Source of the DNA: Tribonema minus
Taxonomy: Eukaryota > Sar > Xanthophyceae > Tribonematales > Tribonemataceae
Direction: 5' to 3'
Length of the DNA: 64,000 bases
Assembly: GCA_017506865.1 (NCBI GenBank)
Contig: JAFCMP010000201.1
Location: 1,076,001 to 1,140,000 of the forward strand
The translations under genes and the position numbers were made by a program. How positions within the stretch are numbered: position 1 is the first letter of the stretch; each line of letters begins with the position of its first letter. This document shows positions 1 to 12,000 of the stretch, one piece after another. The notes below the pieces were generated by a model. It had not been told where the DNA came from. It worked only from the letters and a program-made list of their open reading frames with translations, and did not search any database.

Positions 1-3000
1 TGCAGACAGGCCTGCTGCTATCATGCATACACCAGCTACATTTTTGTACTACACATCTCTTCACACGCGCTATGAGCCAGCAGCCACGCTGTGTGCGCCA
101 CCTCAAACCCTAAACCCTAACCCTACAGCGACGCTTGCCCACCACATGATGCATGCCACCACATGATACACACACATGCATACACTCACGTTCTGGTATA
201 TGAGCGGGTACGCCTCCTGCAGCTTGGGCGCAGTCAGCTTGCGCGTGATGAACATGGACACTTGCGCTATGGCGTCCTCTCCCACAAGCCAGCGCCGCAC
301 CAGGTCGCTGCCGGCAGCAACATCGCGCAGCAGCATGAACACCTGCAGTCGCACAGAAAAACATTAAAGCACGCGTACGCAGTCAGTGCACCATGCACAG
401 AGCTGACTGTGTAATCAGGCGATGGGTGCGTGTTTAATGGATAGTTGGATGCGGGTTTGCATGCTTCAAAGTACAGGCTCTGTGTAGACGCTTTTTCTGA
501 CTTTGGGTAAAGATGAGGTTACCCTTGCCTGAAAAAATGCGTTGGCCATATGGCAACGCACGTGTCTGGCAATATGCTGCTTAAAGACAGGTTATTCACT
601 CAGTACCGCCCTGAAGAGGTTCAATGCACGTACCATCAACATCATGGTGTAGTCCAGAATATGGCTGGCGTCACATGAGTTCTTTGTTCTTGTCTAGCCC
701 AAATCCTGCTTTGTGTCTCAGTTCCTCATGCAAACGCGAACCGCAACCCTATAATCCATATCAGGAGTCCCCAGTGTTGTCGCCCCAAATCATGGCCGTA
801 CCGCCCTGTTTGTGGTTCAGCAGAAGCTAAACCTGCTGGCAAGTACATAATTAGCACTCAGACACGAAGCACTGATCACATCAAAGCATTGTGTGCCAAT
901 GTACATGCCGCCACTGACCCTAACCCTACTCTAAACCTAACCCTAATCCCAATGCTAACCATACCCCCCTGACCCAGAAAAGCTCCTGAGCAATGCTACA
1001 CCCGCATCAGCGCTCACCTGCTCGCCGTGCCGGTGGTACTCCGGTATCTCCCCGAGCTGCTGCAGCAGCTGCCGCAGCAGCTCCCTCAACAGCGCCCCGC
1101 CCCCGCCGCCACCACCACCAGACACCGTCGCCGCCGCCGCCGATGCTGCTGCCGCGTCGCTCTCTTCAGCCTCCACGCTCGCTGCCAGGGCGCAGATGGC
1201 GCTGGCAAAGAGCTTGCAGGAGAGCGCGCGCGCGTTGTCGTCCACGCACTCAAAGATGAACTGGCGGAGGTAGCCGGAGGCGGAGGCGGGGGTGTTGGGC
1301 GCTGCTGCTTCGTGTTGAGCGCGCGACGCCGATGGCTTGAGCATGTTGGCCGCAAACTGCCTGCGCGAGTCAGAGTTCCGAGATTGAGAAGCAGTCGTTG
1401 GGAGTACAAAGTGCCTGCCCAAGTCAGAGTTTGCGAGTCAGAATGTCAAGGTTCAGAGGCAGTCATTATGGGTGCAAAGTGCAGTCAAAGTGCCAAGGTT
1501 TGACAGCAGTCCTTATGGGAGGGCATCAGTGCCCGTTGCATGCCCGCTTGTCTCTCGCCACGTCAAGTGGCGCTAACAAATGTGACCTAACAGGAGGCTG
1601 CAACGCCAGCACCGGTGCACTCATGGTCCTGATGACACTCACCAGCGGAAGGTCAGGAAGCACACAGGCACTGCTGCCGCAGCAACAGCATCTCAGGGTC
1701 TGTCCAGTGAAGAGAGCCTTTAGCCTACTCTGACCTAGAGCCTACTCTCGCCTATTGGTGATTCTACCTCCAACCCCAACCTCATGTTGCAGCAATATTG
1801 CGAAAAAAGAACGAGCGCAAAAACATGTTCACCCGCAGTGAATTCAGGCAGCATGCTCTCTTGTTGCTGGGACTGGCTGTTCTCTGGTTGTACTTTCTTG
1901 TGTACTGCCAGCAAAGAAAACCAGGGCGTGCAGCGAGAGCATCCAATCGACAGTTGCAGTGCGACAATCACTGTGACGCTTGCAGAATCACATGCTTTCC
2001 ACACGCGCGCGTCACTCACCTGCACGCCAGCGGGTCCGCCGCCATCGCGGTGCTGAGCAGCAGCTGCAGCTTCCTCCCCGCCGCCTTGCAGCGGTCGTTG
2101 GCATGCAGCATCACATCCAGTAGCGCTGTCACACCCAGTGCAGTGGCGCGGGAGTGGAGACTGGTGCCGCTGGCCTCCGTCGGTTGGGCATCAGGGGTGG
2201 GGAGAGTCACATCCTCGTCCGTCATCATGTCCTGCGTGCAGGGCGCGTTGCGGTTCGGAGTAGTTGAAGTTGGGGTTGGTAGGTGTTCGCATCGAGTGCG
2301 GCGTTGCAGCATGACATGGATCGGTGCATACAGTGGTGTGGCTCGGTGGTGTCGCGCAATAGTGAGTAGTTTTTTAAAAAAACAAAACTGCGCAGCTTCG
2401 GAGCAGGGCCGAGCGCTCAATGAGCGTGAGTGAGGATTTTTCCTGCTCTTGCAGTACTTGCAGGTGAACTGCTGTCGCACAGATTCCTGCAGATTGCTGA
2501 AGCATCTCCAGGCACCAAATGTGCATGGCCAAAGCAGGGCATGAGCACTGCCATGCTGAACAGAACTGTCGCACAAACCTGGAGAAAGAGCCACTGTTGC
2601 CTAGCCAGAGCAATCACAATTCTCAATGGGGGCGTGTGCATGTAAACCATGACATAGAAGTATGATTTGTACTTAATGCTGAGGTAGCACCACATAAAAT
2701 ACTTATTGTTGAAGTAGCACACACAGGTGACTTTCCAGCGGCTTTGATCAAACAGCTCTTCCTCACCGCCTGTGGCGCCGGTTCAGCAGAGTGCTCTGGA
2801 GAGAGCGCCTTCCGCTTGCTGCCGCTGCTGCCCTGCTGTGGCGCCTGACATGTTGAAGTTGCGTCGGCGTTCGCGTCACCCGCAGCAAGAGCCATGTTGA
2901 CCAGCTCATAGACGAAGGAGTGGAAGCCCCGGTCCAGCACATAGGACTGGACCGTTTGCTGCCAGGAAGGGGGGGGGGGGGGGCAACAATTAAACTTCAG

Positions 3001-6000
3001 CATCAACTGTGGCATGAGAATTTCGTCATCGTAGCAAGCTGTGAACCAGTGTACGACCAGGTGCAATGACACGGAGATGTCAGCCGCCAAGAGCGACTGG
3101 CGCTTTTTATGGTGCACAGTAACCTTGGTGCCAATTCAAACACAGCAGGGGGGGGCTCAAGCTGCCCCTGCACGACGCGCCAGCACCTAACCCTAGCCCT
3201 AATTCTCACGCAGGATAAGTGCACACAACAATCACCAGTCCGCACCAGTCCGTAGCATGCTGCGTGAATGTACATGCACCGTAAACTCGAGCCTAGCCTT
3301 ATGTTACAAAATGTAACCCCTACTTGTGTACACTGATGGTATTACAGGCAAACATGCGCCGGCCCTCACCTGCAAGCTAGACAGCCAGACCTCCCGCATG
3401 AACGCCTCGCAGATGCGGCTGAGCTTCAACCAGAGATCGGCATACACTCAACAGACTGTAGCATGCTGTGTAATACATGGTGACCTCAATCCCGAGCCTG
3501 ACATTCTTTAACGCGACCCCTGCCTGAATATACTAGGTGTATGATACATATATTTACATGTATTTTAAAAGTATATTTATTGATCATACATACCTGCAGG
3601 TTAGACAGCCAGACCTCTCGCGTGAACGCCTCGCAGATGCGGCTAAGCCTCAAGCCAGCAGGGCCAGCAGTGCCGCCAGTGGCAGTGTCCATGCTGCTCG
3701 CTGTGCCCACTGCTGCGGCAGTCGCAGGCTCCGTGGCAGTTACAGCAGCTACAGCGGGAGGTGCCAGCGGTGCACCCTCCACGGTTTTTGCGGTTGCTGG
3801 TGCTGGCTCCACGGGCAGTGGCTTGGGGGTCACCTGCCGTAGTCCAGATTTAATTCATTATTACGCGCATGAATAGTGCACAGAGACATGAATTGGCGTG
3901 AGTGACTCACGGCCTGTGAACATGCTCTCATTGATGCGTGGTGAGTCAGCTGCCAAGCTGCTTCCACGCAAGCGCGCTCCCGTCACTCGTCACAAAGCGC
4001 CTCTATTGAAAGCATCGGAGAAATGAGAACAAGGCCCTGTGGCGACCGTGCACAGAGCCGCAGACAAACTCTGCACAACAGAAGGTCATTGGCAATAGTC
4101 AAGGTTCTTGACAATGTTCTTCGTGACAGTCCTCTAAATCAGAGATGGCGCGTAGTGCCATTGTCGAACAGGTCGCGCGTAGCGCGAGAAAATTTTTGAC
4201 AAGTACGCGTACGAGTATTAATATACTGGTGAGAGCGGCTACGGGTAAGAGTCTAACCTGTGCTCTGAGACAACGGGTACGCGTATACCTGTGGAACAGG
4301 TTATTGCTGGTCGAACAGGTTTTTTGCCTGTTTCAGTGGGTTTTTGATGGCTTTCACCAGATTGTTCGCAGCAATGTCCTATTTCATGTAGCAGACTACG
4401 AGTTGCTTGAATCTGCTCTGGGGAAATCGTCTGAGGCTTGGTTAGCCTCGAAAGCCGTGCGTACTACTAGGGCACGAAACACGGGTGCAATGTACTGATT
4501 TAGATATGAAAGCACTGAGTAGCCGGCATGCACAATGTAAATGCAGCTTACTGACATGCACATCTCTTTGGCAAGAGGTAGCTCTCGGCCAGCGCAGCGT
4601 GGCGTTGAGTTGAGTCGGTGAAACGAAGCTCGCTAAAGCTCGCCTATGAGAAGCCACTGCGTCCGAGCCCAGCCGTTACAAGGTCAGCTATATCAGCTAT
4701 ATAGAAGATACGCTCTCTCGTCGGTGCTTGCTCGCAATCGCAGTTGCAACGCACGCTCAGGCTCCTTCACTCTTGTCAAAACGTCGGCCCAACCCAACTT
4801 CAACGGATTTATTCTCGAGAAGCTCGCGAAAACAAGCACGCAGTGTGTACGAGATTATCACTCGTGCAGCGCGTTATCAGCTGTGGACCAGTGCAGGTTT
4901 TACTCGTTGCCTCACACGACAGGTTACGCGTACGAGTTCTTTCGTGGCCACGGGTACGAGTTAAAACGCGCGTCAAAAACTCGTACCTGTACGCGTGCCA
5001 CAGGTGTACGCGCTACCTCTGCTCTAAATCCAATACTTCCTTCATCTGTGACGTATATCATGAGCTACGCGTTCATACAGTATTGGCTGCGCTGTCTTGC
5101 TGGACTAGTGCTGTGACGTTTTTATCCAACAGCAACACGGACCGTCGAGGCCTCATTATAACATACCTTCGCCACTGCAGCACCTGCACAGCACAGCCTA
5201 ATTGCAAACGATCATACGCGATTGCTCACAGACGTGAAAATGTTGATCTTGTAGGCAACAACAAGACAAACAATAACATTGCTTGAGTACATCCTGTAGG
5301 CAACACAAACATGGCGATGCAACACTCCTTCGTCCCAAATTCAAACTTCAAGACTTCCCGCCCCAAAACCACTTCAACTTGCATGCGCTCACCTTCTCAT
5401 AGAACAGCATGAGGGCGTTGGCCACCCTCTCCTGCTCCATGGGCACAGTGACAGCAGTGCTGCTGCTGTTGCCGCTGCCCCTCCAACTGGTGGCCCCTTG
5501 CACAGGACCCATGCCACCAAAGCAGCAAGTCTCAATGTTTGCTAGAAGAAGGTTGAGAAGGGGGGGGGGGGGGAGGGGGGCACAGAGGGGCATGGTCATA
5601 AGCAAGTGCAACTGTCACACAACCGAATGGAGCTTGCACTGCCGGAATGCAGACAGTACCACTTTTGTTGCTGGCACTCTAGAGTCTCAGCCTTTGCTAC
5701 CAGTTTCAGCACCATAGATCTCATCCCTGGCTGGCTTGTGTGACATGTTTGACGCAGTGCGCCCAAGGTAGGTAGGTAGGTAGGTCAACTACAAATCTGG
5801 TGAGACGTGACTCTCCAGCCCACTGTAGCAGTTGCCATTAAGTGTGCTGAACGATATTTGACGAGAGAGGCAAACTTCATCGCATTGCCTACCAGGCTGC
5901 GCAGAAAGCTGCACATTCTGACGCGAGACTGCTGCCACTTCTCACCGTAGTCAAATGGCAGCACGTCATTGTCTTCAAACTGAAAGTCACATTCATTGCA

Positions 6001-9000
6001 TCCTCAGCCTTGAATCACTGTTGTCAGGTCTCACTGGGGCCAAACGGCAATCACATGAAAGCGATCCCCAATCATTAATCAATGTTGGCATGTCTCACCG
6101 GGGTCAAATGGCAGTAGGACCAGATGGCAATGACATGAACATTAAGTCTGATCCTCAACCTTGGGTCAAATGGCAGCAGGTCCAAATGGCAATCACATGA
6201 AGGTAATCCTCAACATTGAATCAGTGTTCTCATGTCTCACCGGGGTCAAAGGGCAGCACGTCATCATCGTCACACATGCAGTGCATCTGCAGCCTTCAAT
6301 CACTGTTGTCAAGTCTCACCGAAGCCAGATGGCAATCACATGAAATTGATCCTCGACCGCGAATCAAGTCTCACCGGGGTCGAATGGCAGCACGTCATCG
6401 TCGTCAAACTTGAACCACTTGGGCTCGCGCCCTGTACGCGGCTGCCGCTCCTTGATGAAGCTGTAGTAGTGGCCCCCCTGTGCTACCCCCGCGTGCACCA
6501 GTATGCCCTTGAGCTCGTACAGGTACTCCGCATCAGCCGCCTGCGAGGAGCAGTTGAAGTCAACAGTTGAAGTTGACGGCATGATGAACGATACATTTGT
6601 GAAGTGTGACATAACTATGACATATCATGTTCATGAAGCAATGAAGTACATTTCACATAAGCACCAGTAGGGCAATCGACTCACGGCACTTCAACAATAA
6701 AAACTGAAGTTGCACAAGCGCATACATACATACCTGCGTGGCGGCATCCGGGGTAGCGCCCACCGCCGCCCCCTTCGGAGTGGAGGGCACACTGGCAGGG
6801 CCTGTCGCACCAGCGACTGGGCCACCATCTGCAGGCCCAGTCATCACCTGCTGCGAGTGTGTGTGCTTTAGGGTCTGGAGCTCATCCAGGGTGAGGTCGC
6901 CGCCGGCGCTGCTGACGGCCTGAGGCAGTTACGGCAGTTGCAGGAGGGTATGGGGAGGGTATGTATGCATAAGTGTGCATGTGGGGTCTGTAGTACATGC
7001 AAGGAAGGGGCTGGCGTAGCAGCGTCGTGTGCATCGTAACGTGTGCATGACAATGTCTTGCTGACAGCAGCTTCAAAGGAATGAGCCATTGCCGTGTGTG
7101 AACAAGGTGAAGCTTGGCGGGAATTGGCGCCTGCGTTGCAGGTTTCGTGCCCTCTCTGTGTTTAAGGGCGGCGCTATGCGCAGGGCATGAGTCATGAGAT
7201 CTCATGTAGCCAGCGTATGGTGCCATAGGCAGTTCAGCACTCGATAAGCAAGTGCTTCATAAATGTAGAATCTATCACGCGCACTCAACATTCAAGCAGG
7301 CAGCAATAAGCGAAAACCATTACATGCAGTGACCAGGGCCCTGTGTTCCATTGAACAACAAGGTATACTTCGAAGTACATACATACATTCATACGTCTTC
7401 ATCACACTCCTCACGGCGCATGCGCAGAGTAAGGTGTGTCATTGCACCAGCTCTTGTGAAAAAGCACAGTGGTGCCAATAAGTGCTGCTATGACGCAATC
7501 ACAAAGAATCCAATTCCTCTCGCATTGGTGCATGTGATTTGCAAGACAAATCATTTCAAGTACCAGCACTTGTGCTGCTATGGCGCAATCACAAAGGATC
7601 CGATACCTCACGCATCAACCCATGTGCTTCGCAAGACACATTATGGATAGCACTTGCGAATGTTCTACCTACACATTATGGATAGCACTTGCAAGTTGTC
7701 TACCTTGTCCAGAGCCAGTTGCAGCGCTTCCTTCTCTTCAATGCCCTCCTGTGTGTACGGCTTGACGTCCAGGGTCAGCGGAAACTCACACCTGCCGCAG
7801 CAGCACCGCAGTCAGTGACACTCCATGAAGGCGCAAAAAAACAGAATGAACACGAACGATGACACTGCCGTATTGCCGATGTGCTCAAAATTTGATGGCA
7901 TATGACAAGTTGAAGAAAATGAACCTATTACGTACGGCATAGATTCCTTTCTGAAACTACGACGGAAGACCCGGGACGGAGTGGAAACTGGGCTGCTGGA
8001 GCTAGAGAAACGAGGCTCGCCCTCTAGCGCGGCGAAGCTAGGGGGGCAGACAAGACTCTTGACCCGCGCTCCGCCTGCTGTGCTACTGCTCGTAGGTGAG
8101 GAAAGGATAACGCTACGGATAGCTCGTGCTAAACAACCTGGAGCCTCCATGTAAGGATGGTTCAAAACCCGCTCATCGCCTTCTGCACTACGCGCATTCA
8201 AGAGCGCTGTCACTAGCTGCTGAACCTCTGAGTTGGGCTGCCGGCTGGCCCTGGCCCACCTAACACGTGAGACCTTTCCATTATGAACACCCATGCCTCG
8301 GGCGCTAAAAAGCTTGCACACAGAAGTCTTTTTGCCTACTGTGGTTATGGTGGCACTGTTTGACTCGTGGCCAATGACTGCAGCAGCGGCGACCACGGTC
8401 ATTGGTGAAAGGCACATGCGCCTAACCATCCCTTAGGGTTAGGGTTAGGGTTAGGGTTACCTAACCCTAACTCTAACCCTAACCCTAACCCTCATTGGTA
8501 AAAGGCACATGCGCCTAACCATCCCTTGTCACGTAGAGCACTACGATCTTTTGATTCGTTTTTCATGACAGTCTGCTTTTGTTGAGAAGTGGAGGCAATT
8601 GCTGCATGGTGATTACAAGACACCAAGTTAGAGCAAACTCTTGTGACAACCGCTACACAGCCTATTCTTGACTACTTGGCAACTACAAAAGTAACCAGAA
8701 TAGATGCTTGAAAGTACCTCTATAAAACTCGGCTGGAATGGCACCATCCAGCACGCCAACAAACACTCCATCCAAATCAGCCGCCACCAGAAGCAATGTG
8801 ACCACGGCTCTTTTTGACCAAAAGCTGAGGCAGCCTCTCCATGATGGTTTGGAGGCTCTCAACGGTCGTCGACGTCTGATTCTTCACTGGTCCGTGTTCA
8901 TTGTCTCACTGCATGGCACGTCGGCACGTATTTGAGGTGCACCAGCAAGGGTTAGGGTTAGGGTTAGCCCTAACCCTAACCCAGCCGCTGAAGCACTCCA

Positions 9001-12000
9001 GTGCTTTGAGAAGCGCTATCCTTGTTGAGGTGGCGTATACCTGTTGTTGAGCCTGACGGTCTCAAAGGCCATGTACTCAATGGTGGTGTATGCTTGTTAA
9101 GGTACATAGCGTACGCCTGTTGTTGAGCTTGACGGTCTCACAGTGGTGCACTCAAATAGCCTACCTGTTGTTGAGCTGGACTGTCTCAAAGGTGGTGTAC
9201 TCATATATATATATGGTGTTTGCTTGTTAAGGTCCAACTGTAACCCTAATCCTAACCCTAATAGCCTGTACCTGTTGTTGAGCTTGACAGTCTCGAAGGT
9301 GGTGTAGTCCAGGTCAAAGCGCTTGAGGTGCAGTATGAGCAGGTTGGGCAGCGCCCCCAGGCTGGTGCGGCGCATGCTGTCCTTCTTGGTACCACACTTG
9401 TCACACTCCACCTGCAGCAATTTGAATTTGAATAAGGATTTTTATCAGAAGACTGCGGGCGCCAGTGTAGTAAGGGTTAGGGTTGGGATTGAGGTGCATT
9501 TCACATACTCAACCTGCTGTGATCAGCCGATGGTGCGGTCACAATATGGGAAAAGGTTCACGTCATGCAGTGCGCTGCCATTTCTGGTGCCATGACTGCC
9601 TTGTGACAACCTGTGTCTGTAACATGTGCACTGCAGAACGACTATGACTTGAAAGTAGACAATGAGTAGAGTCCGGCAAGGGTGCAAGCTCATGCTGACG
9701 CAGAGACATGCATCATGGAGCACTTGAGTTTAACTTATAGTTGCTCCATAGACTCGCTCACTAAGGGGCAGCGCTGGCACCCACTTCAAGGTTTTGGTTA
9801 CAGCACTACGCTTCACACAACCTCTGGCTGAGCACACCGCGATGGCAAGTTGGCAAACCTTACTGCAAGTACAAGCTGTAGTCTTCACGGCTGACGGTGA
9901 GTTTGACTTTGCAGTACCTGCGCATCTTTGCTCACACTGCTCTGTTCCAGAAGTGCTAAACTCTCCTCGTTATGCGGATTCCTGCATGAGGCTCTGTCAA
10001 TTCGACAGCGAATCATCCTCCCTAGGTGCAATTTGGGGTAACCAACAGGTTGCCTGCATGAGGTACCGACATTTCGACAATGAACCATCCTCTCTAGGCG
10101 CGATTTGGGGTATTCAATAGGTTTCCTGCATGAGGTACTGACATTTTGACAGTGAATCCTCCTCTGTATATGCAACTTCAAGTACTTGTTGAAGTTACCT
10201 TGTTGTCCCCCTCCATCAGTTCCCCCTCTACCAGAGCAGCCAGGGACTCCTGAATGGACTCCTTGCCCCTGATGATGAGCTCGAGTGCGATGAAAGGGTC
10301 CTCGCGAGAGGTGCGGTGCGAGCAGCCACGAGGAATTTTCTCCTGGACAAGTCTGCGGGCGCAATAGGGTACGTGAGCATGGAATTCCTGAAAAGGGTAT
10401 GTATGCATGGAATCCCTTGCGAGAGGTGCGGTGCGAGCGAGCAGCCACGAGGAATTTTCTCCTGGACGAGTCTGCAGGCGGGATAGGGTATGTATGTATG
10501 GAAATAAATACAAGGCACGCATTTAATCAGCCCCAGGCACTGTGGTATTTCCATAGGGTTCAGTAATGTAGGGTCCGAGGGTTTGCATGCTTGTTTTTAT
10601 TGTTATGGACACACAGAATCAGAGAGACGTGATACAGGCAGCATTCCCGTAAAGCCACATCAACAGCCCACACTAGGCCTGACCCTAACCGCAACCCGCA
10701 CCTCAAATATGAACCCTAGTCTCAACTCAACAGAAAAACGTCGTAGCGTACGTGCTGCTGCAAGAGACATGGGCACCGCAGTGGCCTTACACTAATCCAA
10801 AGCAAGGAGCACAGGCAACGGCACAGCCTAAGCCTAACCCTAACCCTAACCCCACTCCTAATCCTGAGGCGTAGACCACAAGCACTTGCTGCAGCCCTGC
10901 AGCTGACAAGCTGCACCCAACCCAAACTCTGGGGCTGACCACTCACCTTCCCCCAAAGCAGTTGGCGAGGGCCTTGGCGCTGTCACCCTTGACCGCTGTC
11001 TCCAGTCTGGAGCAGGCAAATGGAACCGGCGATAAAGTGATCGATTAGATCAATCAGCATGATGAGCACTGTCACAATGTCGACGTTGCACGCAGCAAAG
11101 TCGCATCATTTTTTGACGCTGCAAACGTTGACGCAGAGCTGCCGCAACCACGCTGCATTCAAGCAAGGTCATCTTATCTTGAGTAAAAACAGCGTGCGGC
11201 TGACGCATGTTCACACGTGGCACATGCAGACTTCAGCACTATCATGCTTACACTACGGGACAGATCTCACACAACACGATTGGAGTTGCATGGCGTGCAG
11301 GTCAACCAGATTTAGGGTTAGGGTTAAAGTCAATGATTTGGTGCAGGCCGCCGTTGTACTAGTGAACATTCATTCATTGATTCATGATCATGCATTCATC
11401 CATCAGCGTTACCTGTCTAGTAGGTGCAGAACTCGCTGACGTCAAAATGGCGGTAGGCATCCAATCGCTAATTCGTGATAATTCATCCATGCCCAATTTG
11501 GCCATTCACTCATGTGCACTTCCAACATAAACCATCGGAGCTTGGTGCTGCATTCACCCGCATCGTTGTGTTGGTGCACGCTCACTCAATTGCTCATGAT
11601 TGTTCATTTGTGCTTTCATTTACACTTCAAATGCGTCACCTGTCTAGCAGCTTGGTGCAGAACTCGCTTGCGTCGTTCTGATGGTAGACCGAGTACTGCA
11701 GGTTGAGGCACTTGCAGACCTACATGGATGCGTGCAATACAAAGAGTGGCAGCACAGGTAACAGCCAGCAATAACATGACGCGTAAGGTCCACATTGCAA
11801 TGTAAAGGCGGGAGGGAGGCTTGCGGTGGCCGGAGCATAATACGCTGTCTTGAAACCCCTTCTGTGACACCGTTAGGCATGTGATTTTCACAGTGCTGCT
11901 GGACGTCGCTGGTAGCATGACATCCGCTACACGAGCGCGCAATTGCCCTTTTGATGGCAATCATGGCGCCATGTGTGATGGCATTGATCTACGGTGGCGT

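Larger units (their letters stand above)
190..3833 (-). other. USP9X-like gene: C-terminal solenoid exons (3' end missing)
   Basis: Exons 3833-3594, 2958-2767, 2231-2020, 1360-1018 and 342-190, all in consistent phase. RICEAFTREVWLSNLQ, VQSYVLDRGFHSFVYELV, FAANMLKPSASRAQ followed by LRQFIFECVDDNARALSCKLF, and FMLLRDVAAGSDLVRRWL correspond in order to the region after the protease domain of USP9X. The exon at 1018-1360 has a Gly run and Ala-rich insert. The last visible donor is at 188-189, and bases 1-187 are intron, so further exons must lie to the left. Confidence 0.82.
7792..9271. other. Long intron with telomeric tracts and an unexplained open frame
   Basis: It contains two head-to-head telomeric tracts and three exon-end copies, annotated separately. 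A 205-codon frame is open on the minus strand at 7812-8429, Ser-rich and without a recognisable motif. It ends against the telomeric tract, and I do not call it a gene. Confidence 0.5.

Noticed and set aside
5886..5948. Possible extra protease exon reading EKWQQSRVRMCSFLRSLVG
   Set aside because: The flanking exons join in phase without it, and the right end is one of the decayed exon-end copies.
7812..8429. 205-codon open frame on the minus strand inside an intron
   Set aside because: No recognisable motif, Ser/Arg composition typical of chance frames, and the left and right exons join in phase without it. Kept only as a remark.
8435..8492. A true chromosome end
   Set aside because: The tract is short, inverted at its centre and surrounded by exons of a single gene on both sides.
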